Part shown: positions 10,201 through 21,167 of the stretch, piece after piece | Layout: each line of letters starts with the position of its first letter | Position numbering within the stretch: the stretch's first letter is position 1 | Assembly (NCBI GenBank): GCA_015680685.1 | Contig: MNCI01000651.1 | Location: 852,168-916,167 of the forward strand | Length of the DNA: 64,000 bases | Origin: Gnetum montanum | Taxonomy: Eukaryota; Streptophyta; Gnetopsida; Gnetales; Gnetaceae | Direction: 5' to 3' | Notes under the pieces: model-generated | Told to the model about the DNA's origin: nothing | What the model saw: the letters and a program-made list of their open reading frames with translations, nothing else | Databases searched by the model: none | Program-made: the position numbers and the translations under genes

Positions 10201-12794
10201 ATGGATGAAGGTTTGGAAAGGAAGGTTACCTGAGAAGATAAAAGTGTTTGGGTGGCTTATCTTGCATGGGGCGTTGTTGCTTAGGGGGATGCTGAGAAAG
10301 AGGTATTAATGTGACTCCTAATTGCCTGTTGTGTGGGAGGAAACATGAAATTATTTAGCATTTCTTGTACACTTGTCTACATATCCAGGAGGTTTGGAGG
10401 ATCGCCAGTCTGACATTGCCTATCTAGCCTAACGGTGACTCGAAGGAGCTGGCTATTTTGTGGGCCCAATGGAAGGGTAGAAATAACTTTATTTTTAGAA
10501 GTGCATGACTGCTGAGCCTAGCAGAGGTTGCTAGGGTGGGGTTGAACCTCTAGGAGGAAGCATCTCGTGTGTTGAAGAGGAGGGGGTGGTACTGAGCTTA
10601 TTGATGAACTTTTCCTTTTTTACTTGCTTATTCATGGTGCTCATTTCATTTGGAGTAATAGGAAGAAGGGCATTGAGAGGGTCATGAGTAGGATTTACTG
10701 TGTCCAGGTGTCAACTAGCTTGATGGATGAATGCGGTTTCTAGTTAATAAAATTGGATAGGAGGGCTTTTGATCACCATCCTCAGCTCTTGTCATGGTGG
10801 ACAACCGAGGAGGGGGGCATTAGCCCTTTAGGATGGAGAAATACTAAATGGGAAAACCTTGACTTAGAAAGGAAGTAGAGCCTATTTTGAGATGTTACTC
10901 TTCAAATTAGGATCCTTTGAATTTTCTTAAGGAAGATCTAAGACAAGTGAAGCAATCTATTAAAAGATAGTCATTTGAAGAGTGTTTTTCCTTTATCTCA
11001 AGCAAGATTTTTTTTTAGAAAACTTTGGGCTTAAATTAAAAGTAAAATATGTACAAACAAGGCAAAGCAAACAAAAAGGAAGGAAGACAACATCTCCCCT
11101 CCTTCCCAAAATTGGGGAGAAAAATGGACCCCACCCCACCCCCTGCCCCCCATCCATCAGATTCCCTGCCTAGGGGGTCAAGTCAGATGAAAACAGAAAA
11201 CTAAAAATATTACCACAAGAAACCCAGAACCCTCAGAGAATTGCCGCCAGAACCAAAACAGACAACATTGCACTGGCCCCCCTTAGAGCTGCAACAGGAG
11301 AGTTGAGCATTGGCAATAGGGCCTCATATGCCTATGGAGGTCATCTAGCACCTCTTGATACCTCTCCGTTGCCACAAGGGATGCAACCTCTTGTAATTCT
11401 TTTAGGCTCTCCTACTTACAGGCATGTTCCTCTGCAGTCCCACTCCCATCAGGGTGAAGCCTCTAACTCTCCCGTCAAATATGTCACTAGAGCACCTCCC
11501 ACGACGTGGTATGTCAAATGTTAATTATCGCGTAAGGGCATTTCCCTTCCACCAGCCACATCCGTGCATGGTTCTCATGTGTGCACTCCAGCCGTGCTTG
11601 TATCTCTACCTTTTCCCTCTCCTCCTCCCAGTGTTGTTGCTCCTCCTACTCCCTTTCCTCTTGGACCATGGCCTCCTTTTGGAGCTCCTCATGAATTTGT
11701 TGCCTCAGCTCCTCCTCCAGTTGCATTTTGGCCGAAGCGTCTGCAATGTCCCGACGCATCTACTCCTCCCTGGTCGCCTCCCTCAGCCTCTGGAGTTCCT
11801 ATTGGAACTCCTTGCATCTCAGGTCTTCTAGCTCTTGCAGCAGCTCCTCTTCTTGTCACCACAAACGCTCTGTCCAGATTGCTTGCTCCTCCTCCCTAGC
11901 ATGCTCCACCTTGCCCATTGTCATTGTTGATGACCCTCCCTTCCTTCGACCTCCCCTACACAGTCAAGGCTCCAACCCACCTCTGGGGTCCTCTTGCCCT
12001 TCCCCTGGGTCACAATGACTCCTCGACCTCCATCTCCCCCATTACCCCTTGATCTGTGCTCCCCCCAAGAGCCTCCTCTTCGAATTCACTTTCACCAGTA
12101 GAAATGTCCACCACCAACGGTGGAACACACCACCTGCATCTGTGCCCATAGACCCGCCTAACCATCAAAGCCCCAGGCTGCCTCGGGACCTCCCCCATCA
12201 CCCCAGCCTTAATTCAAGTGCTAGAGTGCAAGGATTCATTCCGAATTTCCTGGAAGTATGTATTATTATTGATAAAACTATGGTAACATGATGCATGATG
12301 CTGATGAACGTATCCCACAAAAATGATTATATTGTTGTATTAAGAATTATTGTATTTTCTGTATTGTAACCAAGATGACTAATATTATTTGTTATAAATT
12401 AGTTTGCATTTGTGTGACTGGCTTTTCCAAATGCAACAATGATAATTATATAACTAATAGTTATCTCCTTAACTGAACTTGTTCAGTAGATCCTTAGGTT
12501 ATAAGGCATAATTAAAAGCGGTTCAATTTCAATAATACTGAAACAGAAGAATCCTGTTACAAAAATATTACAGACCGTTGCATGCTTATTTGATGTGCAG
12601 TTTCTGTCTTAATTAGTTGTGTAATGTTGAAAAGGTTGTAAGATTTCATTTTTACTATTTTAAATCACATAAAAATGCAGGAGTTTGCTATCCTTCCCAA
12701 AGTTGCAAGGATTCAGCCTTCAGTTGACAAAGCGAAACTTCAAAATTCTGCATCTGTAGAGGCTGCACTTTCTGAAATATCGAAGTCTCTCTGA
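7253..12794 (+). CDS. MDHAR: Monodehydroascorbate reductase, C-terminal exons (partial gene)
   Basis: This FAD enzyme regenerates ascorbate from monodehydroascorbate using NAD(P)H. Six exons are visible: 7253-7324, 7449-7543, 7643-7731, 7820-7882, 7989-8029 and 12681-12794. All introns are GT-AG, codon phases match at every junction, and there is no stop until TGA at 12792-12794. Together they encode about 157 residues, roughly the last third of a protein usually near 430 aa. Telling blocks are the FAD-binding PGIFAIGDVASFPLK, then VEHVDHARKSAQHC, YDYLPFFYSRVFEYEG, GEVVEVGNFHPK and QPSVDKAKLQ. The C-terminus ends ISKSL, which is not a canonical peroxisomal SKL-type signal, so a cytosolic form is likely. 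The 5' exons are not in this window. Unlike the transposon genes around it, no codon is damaged, so it may be functional. Confidence 0.93.
8790..9518 (+). pseudogene. LINE beta ORF1 (DUF4283 plus zinc knuckle)
   Basis: This is a better-preserved copy of LINE ORF1. A DUF4283-like domain holds FVFSSKEDRDRVLVGGPWFY (8,945-9,010) and a WIRGLGISWEWW block (9,090-9,130). A MERMGFVRFCV block follows (9,195-9,230), then the knuckle region CAIYSKLGHLGMDYWVC (9,359-9,410), in which the second zinc-binding Cys is Tyr. Stops occur near 8,865-8,930 and 9,190-9,235. It stops at 9,517, where the sequence switches to RT. The product would bind LINE RNA. Confidence 0.78.
9519..10500 (+). pseudogene. LINE beta RT C-terminal part and zf-RVT domain
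   Basis: It begins with a LEINKEKST-like block and continues through SYLGIPI (9,640) and TTTWLNHFLSHKGKMLLASS (9,718-9,777), the usual connection of plant L1 RTs. Near 10,295-10,400 lies a zinc-binding motif, CLLCGRKHEII then H-x4-C, preceded by a WLILHGALLLRG block. Several frameshifts and stops are present. The catalytic blocks found in LINE alpha are absent, so this copy is dead by deletion as well as by mutation. Confidence 0.75.
10556..10990 (+). pseudogene. LINE fragment: end of endonuclease domain
   Basis: A short piece with FIWSNRKKG, RVMSRI, VSTSLMDECGF and a DHHPQ block (10,645-10,785). These match the C-terminal end of an L1 endonuclease domain. It lies after the RT tail of LINE beta, so it belongs to another copy or to a rearrangement. 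One TAG sits in the block. Confidence 0.6.
11290..12260 (-). pseudogene. Antisense coiled-coil ORF relic in the MDHAR intron
   Basis: On the minus strand the stretch from about 11,930 down to 11,560 reads as a long Glu/Gln/Leu/Arg-rich helix, with blocks such as MQLEEELRQQIHEELQ and EEEREKVEIQARLE. The only interruptions are TAG codons at positions where Gln fits. Upstream (12,200-12,010) is an acidic block, ISTGESEFEEEALGG. It resembles the tail of the relic at 3,926-5,330. I do not recognise the family. The plus-strand proline-rich reading of the same bases is probably a shadow. Confidence 0.5.
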
Positions 12795-15187
12795 GGATAT
12801 TGCTAAATCAAAGCATGGATAAGCCCTTTTATGTGAAACTTATTTGATTTTGTTTCTGACATTGTTATAAATTAATACTCTTCCATTTCATAGACATGAA
12901 AAATAATTGGTACTTTCATATGGTGTACTTTATATAGCTTTGTTGGATGCTATTCACATTGCTTTGCGATGCCACCAAATTTGCGATGTTCACACATGGT
13001 CAAATTAGTGTTTCTTACTCTCAACTAAATTTAATTGTTATAATACATTTTGAAGCATTGATTTTCTGGGTTCAGGTGCTTCTGCAAAGCTGGTACTAGT
13101 TTTACCAATTTTATTTTGATTGGTGAACGTTTGATAGCCAATTATAGAATTTGAAACATTGGTTTGTCAAAATTACAAAATAAAATCTGAAAGGTATCGC
13201 TCATTGGTTAAGACTTACGTCGCGAATAATATAAGTCAGATTCCAATGGAGATATGCTAAGTTTTAACCTCATCAAAATACCAAATTTCATGAAAATGCT
13301 TGACTACGAACTTGGTATATCAACCAATAAAGTATGAGTTCAAGTTTTGACTAGGCACTATTATAAGAATGTGAATCAATTGGGCTGGGCAAAATCAGTA
13401 GGTATCGATAGGCCATAGATTTTCAAATTGTTTGTATCTGAAACAAGCGCAGGACTTTATGGATAATAAGTTTAAGAAAAGATCTCTAAATGAAAATAAA
13501 CAAAGATTATAATAGGCGGTAAATTTTGGTTAGTAAACACATAATTTAAGTCATTTCTAGTATTCACTTTGTTGGGCTCTTGCAAAGTTTTGTTCGAATT
13601 CATGAATTTTTTGAAGGGTGTTTATTTTAGAAAACTTTTTTAAGGCTTGTTGAAGATTTAGGATTATATAATTGCTATAAGCAAGGTAGTGCTTTTTGAG
13701 TTAAGTAGATGCTTTTTAAAAAAATATTATAAATGCTTCTTGGAATATTTATATTCCCAAAAAAAATGTGAATAACTAGGATGTTATAATTGTTGCAAGC
13801 AAAGTAGTGGTTTTTGTATTATGTAGATGGCAAATTGATTAATTACTTGCTAGCTACTTATGTTTGACACGGCAATTTCATTTGTAATTGTATTATTGTC
13901 TTACATGTAATTTCATTTTAAGTGTGATTATCATCAAACGGATTTTTGGAAGGTGTGTAGTTTTGTTGGTATTTAGAACTTTCATAAAATTAAAATTAAA
14001 GTTCATAAGCATGCATGGTAAGTGTTTAATCATCATGGTAGATTTTAATATACAATGAACCATGGGATTTTACATCTACGACTTTTTAGAACTTTGCATA
14101 ATCTTTACATTTTTTTTTTAATTTAAACCTTTTGAATCTACAATCAATAAATATGTAGGAAGGATGTCAAAAGTATATTATTTCACAAGTGTACTTTTGT
14201 AGTGTAATTTGTAACACCACTACCTTGGAGAGCACATTATCAAATGTTCCAAAGTAGATTTAAGATGGATTACACTTCAATATACTCAAGAACTTGCAAC
14301 CACGACAATAACCCTAAAATACATGTTACAATTTAGCTCAATGGTTAGGAATGGTGTAGGGATGCTTCAAATATTGATATAAATAATGAAATCATCGAGA
14401 CATGTACTCAAATACCATGGAGAATACTAACATGTACATAAGTCATAATAGTTCTTAGTATAACTATGAACACACTCCTAGCACACATGAGTCATCAAGT
14501 AATAGTGGGATGCATGTAATACTCTAGTGGTTAGAACTTAAACATGTGCTTTATAAACTATTAATTTATGTTAGTCTTAGCTATGTTTATATTTTAATTA
14601 CAACATGATTTAGGATATATTAATATTTTACTAGTAGCTTATATTAGTAATGGCTAATGCACTTTCTTTATGCTTAATGAGATTTGAACTTGAAACCTCT
14701 TGTATTAATTGGTATGCATCATGAAGTTTGAACACTTAACCCTTTGCTTACATGTGATGCGTTGGTAGTTTATTTATCTTTTCTTTTTATAATTCTTTTA
14801 TTCCTTTTACTTTTAGATTATTCTTTTATTATATTTCTAACCCTTGTTGCTCTAGATGGATAAATTGAAAGAATGGTGGCAACCCATTGCTAGTAATTTA
14901 TTTATATTTTAATTATGTTTTATTCTAATATTTTTAAATAAGGTAAGAATATAATGTTGAGATATTAAATATTTGGGGTTTATTCCAATTATTCTTTTAG
15001 TCATCTTGGAACTCACTCTTGAATATTTGGGCTTACTTTAGTATTTTCTTTGTGACTTTAATCCATTAGTTAATCATTGGATCCTCTTCATGGACACGTT
15101 ACCTGATTTTTCAAAAATAGATTATTAATTCTTTATTCTTGGAATTGTCTAAACCCTACATATTGTGGCTATAAATACTTGGTAATA
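12795..15187. other. AT-rich sequence 3' of MDHAR, no gene seen
   Basis: The first few hundred bases should hold the reductase 3' UTR and polyadenylation site; I cannot fix the site. Beyond that there are no coding blocks. Near 13,195, 14,335 and 14,520 there are short stretches resembling the A box of tRNA-type promoters (see findings). Confidence 0.5.
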
Positions 15188-15589
15188 TTAGCTCTTTGAT
15201 GAGGAGCTCCTTTGGATTCTATAATCCAAGCTCTCTCGAACCAAAATCAAGCCAAATTTGAACAAGACCCCAAATATTAAGATGTTCAAACTAAAGTCCA
15301 AATTTGTGAAATGCCTCTCAACCAAGTTTTTCTTCATCTCAAACATCACTAGAATTAGCAATAAGAAAAACACAAAACAACACATACACAAAGAATAAAT
15401 ACACAAAAATACTCCATTGAGGATTATATATGGGTTGGGTAATGTCCTCATCATTTGTTGCACCTTTGAAATGAGACTTATCTTTAAGTTTGCTTTACAC
15501 TTGAGATAGCATTAAACCCCCACAAATACTTCTTATAAACCAAAATTGCATTTTCAGGTCTTTCATCATTCCAATGCATGAAGTACTCA
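15188..15589. other. Unassigned, possibly LTR-derived
   Basis: It contains a TATA-like TATATAATCC on minus near 15,425 and a GTGGGGG run near 15,510, which could be the edge of a minus-strand LTR element. I could not pair it with another copy. Confidence 0.3.
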
Positions 15590-15945
15590 TGCATTAAACC
15601 CAAATTTCTTTAGCCCATCAACCATTCTTAGTAAGAAATCATAATTTTCCCAAAAAAGACTTTTACCAATTTTGGTGTGAAAAGCATTGCCATATGAGAA
15701 CTCAACATTGGATAGCGTATTTTCCCATCTTTGAGGTTGATCCTCACACAAACATTTCAATATCTTATACAAAGATCTACTTACTACTTCAATTTGCCCA
15801 TTTATTTAAGGATGATAGGCTCTAGAAGATGATAACTTGGTTCCAAGCAATTTCCAAAGTGATCTCTAAAAGTGACTAGTGAATTTGATGTCTCTATCAC
15901 TTATAATATTTAAAGGAATGTGGAGCAAGTTCACTCCAATATTAA
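15590..15945 (-). pseudogene. Ty3/gypsy integrase core fragment (chromovirus-like)
   Basis: The minus-strand reading gives IISDRDIKFTSHF (15,915-15,875), whose first Asp is the second catalytic residue of the D,D-35-E core. LGTKLSSSRAYHP and NGQIEVVSRSL follow, the latter holding the catalytic Glu. Then comes CEDQPQRWENTLSNVEFSYG. A stop replaces the usual Gln after YHP. The first catalytic Asp region is missing because the fragment is cut at about 15,945 by the LTR of the next element. It shows that an older chromovirus-type element was the landing site. Confidence 0.85.
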
Positions 15946-15949
15946 AATC

Positions 15950-16877
15950 ACCTTCCAACACTAAATTTAGATATTATGAAAAGATAATTTATTTGCTAGA
16001 AAACAAGGAAACTAGCTATCTTCAATTAATTCAAAGGAGAAGATTACAACAAGATTCCCAAAACCACAAAATATCAAAAACCTTTCAAAAACACTCAAAT
16101 GATGCTGTAGAGCATGAGGCTCTACAACCACATAATGGTTGTTCTCAATGCAAGACATAATTGATGGATAATCTCTTTACCAACCTAGAACTGAGATCTC
16201 AACTCATAAGCCTAGAATACATAGGCCAACACACAATACAATTTACCTTGGAGTTGCAACCTCTATGCACTTACTCAATGTGCTCTCTAACCCTCTTGTC
16301 AAGCTCTCATCAACTTAAGAACTCTCATCAAGATATCTCATGAACTTTCCTTCTTGGTACAAGCATGCAGCAATCCATATTTATTAGAAATAAAAGAGAA
16401 AAATCTTAGAAACCTTCCACAAGCTCATCTTAGAGTTCCCACATTGTTTCTATCTTTTCCCACCTTCTCTTAACTATTTTCCAATTTGAAATAGTCATTT
16501 CTAAACATTTCCCCACCATATAGGTCATCTCTTGTCCCTTTGGGTCATTTTCGATAAAATAAAAACTTTTGGAAGAGAAGTCTTCTATGAGTGGGAGATG
16601 TATCCTTCTTGGGTGAGATATCTTCTTTTAAGCTAAAACATCTCCCTTGAGACGTCTCCTCTGTTTAGGAGACATCTCCTTTACAATTAGAGACATCTCC
16701 TTTAAAGACTTAGCTCTTAGCAGAGACGTCTACTACATGTCCTAGGCATCATCTATGCAGTAATAGCTCCTAAACAAGACATCTCCTTGACCTTTAAGAC
16801 ATCTACATAGATCCTAAAACTTGAAAAAATTACATGTAGGAAAACATTATAGGATTAGAAGATGTGTCTCTACACCA
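15950..16877 (-). repeat. LTR of chromodomain-type element F (left border approximate)
   Basis: In minus orientation a purine-rich tract (GGGTGGAAGAG, just above 16,877) directly precedes TGGTGTAGAGACACATC, and this lies right after the chromodomain ORF. That is the expected place for a PPT and 3' LTR start. The other end falls where integrase coding sequence resumes, near 15,945. It contains a cluster of GAGACRTCTC motifs and a TATA-like ATAAATATGG on minus near 16,380. No second copy is in the window, so the borders are inferred. Confidence 0.55.
16605..16805. promoter_or_regulatory. Cluster of GAGACRTCTC palindromes
   Basis: Within 200 bp there are about eight full or partial copies of a self-complementary motif, such as GAGACGTCTCC, GGAGACATCTCC and AGACATCTCC. 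They sit in the first third of the putative LTR of element F. Possible transcription-factor sites or enhancer units; function inferred only from repetition and position. Confidence 0.7.
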
Positions 16878-16903
16878 ACTCTTCCACCCTTGAAAAAGTG
16901 AAC

Positions 16904-17350
16904 TCATGTGAACAAGGAAGTAAGGGTTGAAATGATCCCCCACTTATGCACTTTTGTCTCATGGATCCATACATCATCCATGGATTGATCCTCCCAATGG
17001 ATTAAATATTCATGCCTCTTCACTTCCCAAGTGCTAGAAGCTTGCCTTTGCTTAAGTACAGTTGTCTTCTCCATTGAAAGCTTGGACTGATCAATAGCCC
17101 CCTTCAACTCATCGATACTACCCTATATGATCTCCTCATTAGCAAGTCCATGATAGTGCACAAGATTTGAAACATTAAACACAAAGGACATGCCAACATC
17201 TTTTGGTAAATCAATCTCAAAAGCATTATCACTAATCTTAGCCTTAATTCTAAAAGGTCTCAGCTTCTTAGCTTTTAACTTGTAGAAGTTAATACCTTTC
17301 ACTCACCTTTTCTTCAAGTGTACACAAACGAAGTCACCAATAGAAAAATC
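16904..17350 (-). pseudogene. Integrase C-terminal domain with chromodomain (element F)
   Basis: The minus-strand reading contains KLRPFRIKAKISDNAFEIDL and DVGMSFVFNVSNLVHYH, the typical end of a chromovirus integrase. Near 17,045-16,940 follows a chromodomain-like block, KRHEYLIHWEDQSMDD then VWIHETKVHKWG. Chromodomains of this type are thought to steer integration to heterochromatin. One stop lies between the parts near 17,125, and further stops occur upstream. The polymerase and integrase core that should precede it are missing, since the sequence jumps to protease at about 17,455. Confidence 0.85.
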
Positions 17351-17454
17351 TAGCTTCTATAGGCTTTATTTCTCTTGAGGACTATCTTTTTAGTCTTCTT
17401 CTCAAGATTTAACTTAATTTGTGCATAGAGATACCTCGTCTCTTGGGAAAAATC

Positions 17455-17660
17455 TCTTGATAACTAATGCACTTTATAATATCTAGGATGAGAAATAGCT
17501 ATCAAACCCAATCTAGTAGCTGCCCTAAAACAAGTAACATTTTCTTGAGCTTCCACATCAATCAAAACATGAATTCATTTTCCACTAATCAAGCATCTAG
17601 CCCCAATTTGAAATAATAATTTTCTATTAGGATGATTTCCTCTATTCACATTCTACATAA
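17455..17660 (-). pseudogene. Retroviral-type aspartic protease fragment (element F)
   Basis: The minus-strand reading gives HVLIDVEAQENVTCFRAATR followed by LGLIAISHPRYYKV. This matches the layout of chromovirus proteases, where D-S/D-G-A/S is followed by ENV/I, an LGL block and a HPxPYK block. The catalytic triplet is degenerate. Compare the protease of element H at 37,110-37,210, which keeps the same AQE-V-RLGL-P-Y pattern. It is fused by deletion to the integrase tail. Confidence 0.6.
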
Positions 17661-17708
17661 ATGCACAAGAATTTAATTTATAAACTTTCTTAATTTTTGG
17701 AGCATTAG

Positions 17709-18564
17709 TGATGAATCACATTTTTCACAGCTACCCAATATCATAGCCTTAACATCGGGTATCCAATGTTGGAGCCCAAGACGTGATGTCGGATATCCAA
17801 TATCGTAGGGTATATGCCAACCTATAAATACAATGCTTGGGCTCATGATTTGAGATAGTTTTTTATTAGTTTTTGTCATAGTTAGCGAAGCTCTTATAGT
17901 TTGGTTTTTCCAAAGTTAGAATATTTTTTGAATGCCCATAGCAAGAGTCTAAGTGTGTATGGATCTTTGTTCAAACACTAATGTACCTAAGCCCAATAGT
18001 GTGATAGGAATAAAAATGAATCCTTTTGATAATCCTTGCAACACTGAGAATAGATTAATGTTCCCTTTAATGCACTTTACTTTCATGCACTTACTTTAAT
18101 GCATTTAAATTAAGCAATTAATTTCTAGTTGTTAATGAACACAAGCACGACCACTTCGATCATACATACAGTGCTTAGTAACATAGCAACACTTAACGTT
18201 TGGTAACCCAACATCATTATATGTGTTTAGGATGTGTCCAGGAAAGTGGAACATGTACTTGTGTTAGGCTAGCTAGGTAGTGAATGAGTTAGATCTTAAA
18301 TTACTCTACCTTTCATTCTTGTTGTAGGCAACTAAAATTATAAAACATAAAATGAGAAAAATCATGTACCTCAATTACACTTAAACCATATCCTTAAGCT
18401 TCACACATGTAGTTGGGATGACAACAAACGTTTTTAATGCCCATGTCACTTCTTAGAGGAACTAGTGCACTGGAGAACTATAGGTTCACAGAATTCGACT
18501 AAATCGCATGTGAACACCTTAGTGATTCGTATGGTTGGGCATAGGGGTACCTCACCTCTCATCC
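17709..18564 (+). repeat. 5' LTR of element C
   Basis: It starts TGATGAATCAC. GATATC-like motifs lie at about 17,734-17,810, TATAAATA at 17,823-17,830, and it ends CTCTCATCC just before the PBS. The last 40 bases match the end of the 3' LTR and of the LTR of element D. Confidence 0.88.
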
Positions 18565-18585
18565 TTGGCACCGTTGTTGAGGACC
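18565..18585 (+). other. Primer-binding site of element C (tRNA-Asp type)
   Basis: TTGGCACCGTTGTTGAGGAC directly follows the LTR. It matches the Athila-type tRNA-Asp PBS (TGGCGCCGTTGCCGGGGA) apart from a few differences that are all C-to-T or G-to-A. Confidence 0.8.
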
Positions 18586-18699
18586 TTTTGGTTATTTCAT
18601 GCACTATCTAGGATTTAGTGGAAATCATTCAAAATCATTGGACGAATCTTAGAGTCATATCATATTTTACAATTACTACAACAAAATTTAAAAGCACAC

Positions 18700-20660
18700 T
18701 ATGTTTTCATCATCTAATTGAAAATTTTTTCTTCTCACAAGAGTGCTTCTTTGTCTAAGTCTGACAGAGCTCATTAACTGGTGCCTCAACAATATCGAGT
18801 GGTATATGCTCATCCTAATGAGTATGTACCCAATTTCACCTTTATCCTACATTAGGATGAACAGCTATTGTGGCATGACATGAAGGGCAACGTTGTGTTT
18901 CCACCCAATCAATCCATTCCTATAATGCTAAAAAAAATGCTTATATGATGGGATCTCCAAGAACATCATGCTGAGTATGTTGTGCAAGATACTAATACCA
19001 GGGATTATCATCCCACTGAGGCACAATGTCTACAAGATCGACATCTAGAACAATGTCATGAATTTGTGAAGGGAAAAGGATTTAATGATTCTCCATTCCT
19101 GCTATACCAAAAAGATGTTGGGGAACCCTTCTTTGGGGGTTTCCCATTTAGTGAAGTTTCTCTCTTTGACTTTGGTGAAGGAGGTCAAAATTAGAACCTA
19201 CAGTCCACAATTCACAATCCCAGTTCTGGTAAGAATGGATCCAATAACAAAGAAGGATCTAATGAGGCAAGCAAAGGTAGGAATGTGAACAAGAAACAAG
19301 ATCGTGATTGTGGCTGCAATCGCCAAAGATGTGGTAATAGGCACCATGATGATGCTAGTTCTCCTTTCTCTTTACCTTCATTGTCATCTTCTTCTTCTTT
19401 TCACTCTGATTGCAACTGCAGGAGGTGAGACCATGATGGAGGTGACCAAACTAACTGATGAGACTGAAATGATCAAAGGGTCTATTAGGAAAGGCATGAT
19501 CAAGGGCATAGACATTCAAGAGAGGCACATTGTCATGAACGAAGGGGGTAGTAGATGGCATCATAGGCACCATGATCATGGCCTCAATGAGCCTTTGCTT
19601 GCTACCCAAAGTATGCTTAATATTGTAGAGGTAGTACAAATTCTAATAAGGCATGTGAAGGATAGTTGGATCAAAAGGCTAAACATGAACAATATTCCTT
19701 GGTTTGAAGGGGGATATAACTCTGATTCATAGAATCATCTCCAAGATTTTCAAGATGCATGTGCCTTGCAGAACATAGAGAATGAGTGGCAAAAACTTAA
19801 GTTGTTCTCAAGGACACTCATCAAAGAAATAGAGAACTGGTACCAGTCCTTAGAGCTAGAATTTATCAGATGATGGAGTACCATGCTTGAATTGCTTAAT
19901 GATAAATATCAAACATACTCCAAAGTGTCCAACTTGAGAAGGAAAATCCAAGGATGGAAACAAGGAATACACGAACCCTTGGATGATACCATCAGTTGAT
20001 ACTATTCCTTAATGCACAAATGTCCTGGCTATGGTTATTCTCAATTGGATCTACTTCGCCACATTGTAGACAAGCTTTAGTCAAAAAGAAGGAGAACCCT
20101 TGGTGTCTATGCCCAAGGGTGACTATCATAATTAAGTGCTCATCAGATACAAAAACTAAGTAAGCAGGTAGCTAAAGAGGAGGGTGAATTAAGAAAAAGA
20201 GAAAATGCAGAAGAATATAATTATGATCCTTCCATTTGTAAAAGGAAGGTTTGATTCTGTGATAGTGAGGAAGAATTTGCACCTAATGAGGTGGTGAATA
20301 GGAAAACCTTGCCACTCCAAAAATTCCAATCTGAAATTATGGCCAAGGTTGATCAATTATGAGACTCCATGGATAATAGATTTCAAGCTATCCTTAAAAT
20401 TGCTGAAGAGTTCAAAGAACAAGGTAGTAATCATGAGTGAAGAGGAAGTTGAACATGCTTATCAAAAAGGCAAGGGCAAGATTGCTACAATAGAAGAAGT
20501 TGTAGAAAGTGAATTAGATGATGATGATGGGTGTGACATCTACCAGTATGTACATCCTAAGGGATGTTGCCCAATAGTGTCACATTTACAAGAGTTTGGG
20601 GTGTATGCTTTGAATCCATGACTAATACAAAGGAAAACATCCAAAAGACTACCTTATCCT
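18700..20660 (+). pseudogene. gag of element C
   Basis: Coding starts near 18,700 with PQQYRVVYAHPNEYVPNFTF (18,784-18,843). A capsid-type region lies at about 19,690-20,150, with IPWFEGGYNSDS, HEPLDDTIS, YYSLMHKCPGYGYSQLDLL and LRHIVDKL. A charged region and a proline/glutamine-rich stretch follow to about 21,150. The capsid block HEPLDxxxxxYY...CPxxG is shared with the minus-strand gag at the right window edge (63,500-64,000), so C and D are the same lineage. Several TAG/TAA codons and frame changes break it. It would form the cytoplasmic virus-like particle. Confidence 0.75.
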
Positions 20661-21167
20661 CAAGGTAATTTTAGGTAGTTCCACTAACAACAGCAATATT
20701 ATCCCAGTGGAACTCCACTACAACCATATGAGTAGTATCAACAATGGCAGCAACCACAATCACGGGCTCTGGCACCACCAAGGCAAAAATACCCTTACAA
20801 ACAACCTAATCCATATGGGTACTATGTTCAGTAACCCCTATCTCCATGTGACTCCTCCAATCATGTTTCTACTTTTCAATCTCACTACCACCCTTTTGAT
20901 TATTATCAAACTCATTCTCCACATAAAAGAAGGGATGCCACCTTTTATCCTTATCCCCCTCTTGTCCCTGCACATGTTCCTCCTCTAGTTGCATAGCTAC
21001 CACCCACTCCACCTATGTAGGGTGAACTACCAACTTAACCACAATAACACAATGTTACTAGGGTTGTTAATCTACAACTGGTTCATCAATTGTATAGGTC
21101 AAATACTTGATCAAAGAAAAGACCTTTCTTTCAACCCCATAGTCTACCTAAGCCCTCAAATACACCT

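Larger units (their letters stand above)
8480..10555 (+). mobile_element. L1-type LINE beta with internal deletion, in the MDHAR intron
   Basis: Same family as LINE alpha. ORF1 (to 9,518) is followed directly by the C-terminal part of the RT. The whole endonuclease and the RT catalytic core, normally about 2 kb, are missing. Both halves are in sense orientation within the host intron. No target duplication was found. Confidence 0.8.
8030..12680 (+). other. Last MDHAR intron, expanded to 4.65 kb by transposon insertions
   Basis: It runs from GTATGC after exon 5 to a TGCAG acceptor before the last exon. Neighbouring introns of this gene are only 88-124 bp. The excess is LINE beta, a second LINE fragment and an antisense coiled-coil relic, with AT-rich intron sequence remaining at both ends (8,030-8,480 and 12,270-12,680). 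Confidence 0.88.

Noticed and set aside
11424-12018. Proline/leucine-rich plus-strand ORFs in the MDHAR intron
   Set aside because: They are the reverse reading of a Glu/Gln-rich minus-strand coiled coil (CTC/CTT/CCT against GAG/AAG/AGG), so low-complexity shadows.
15879-16343. Plus-strand ORFs of 60-93 codons
   Set aside because: They lie inside the minus-strand LTR of element F and show no family signature.
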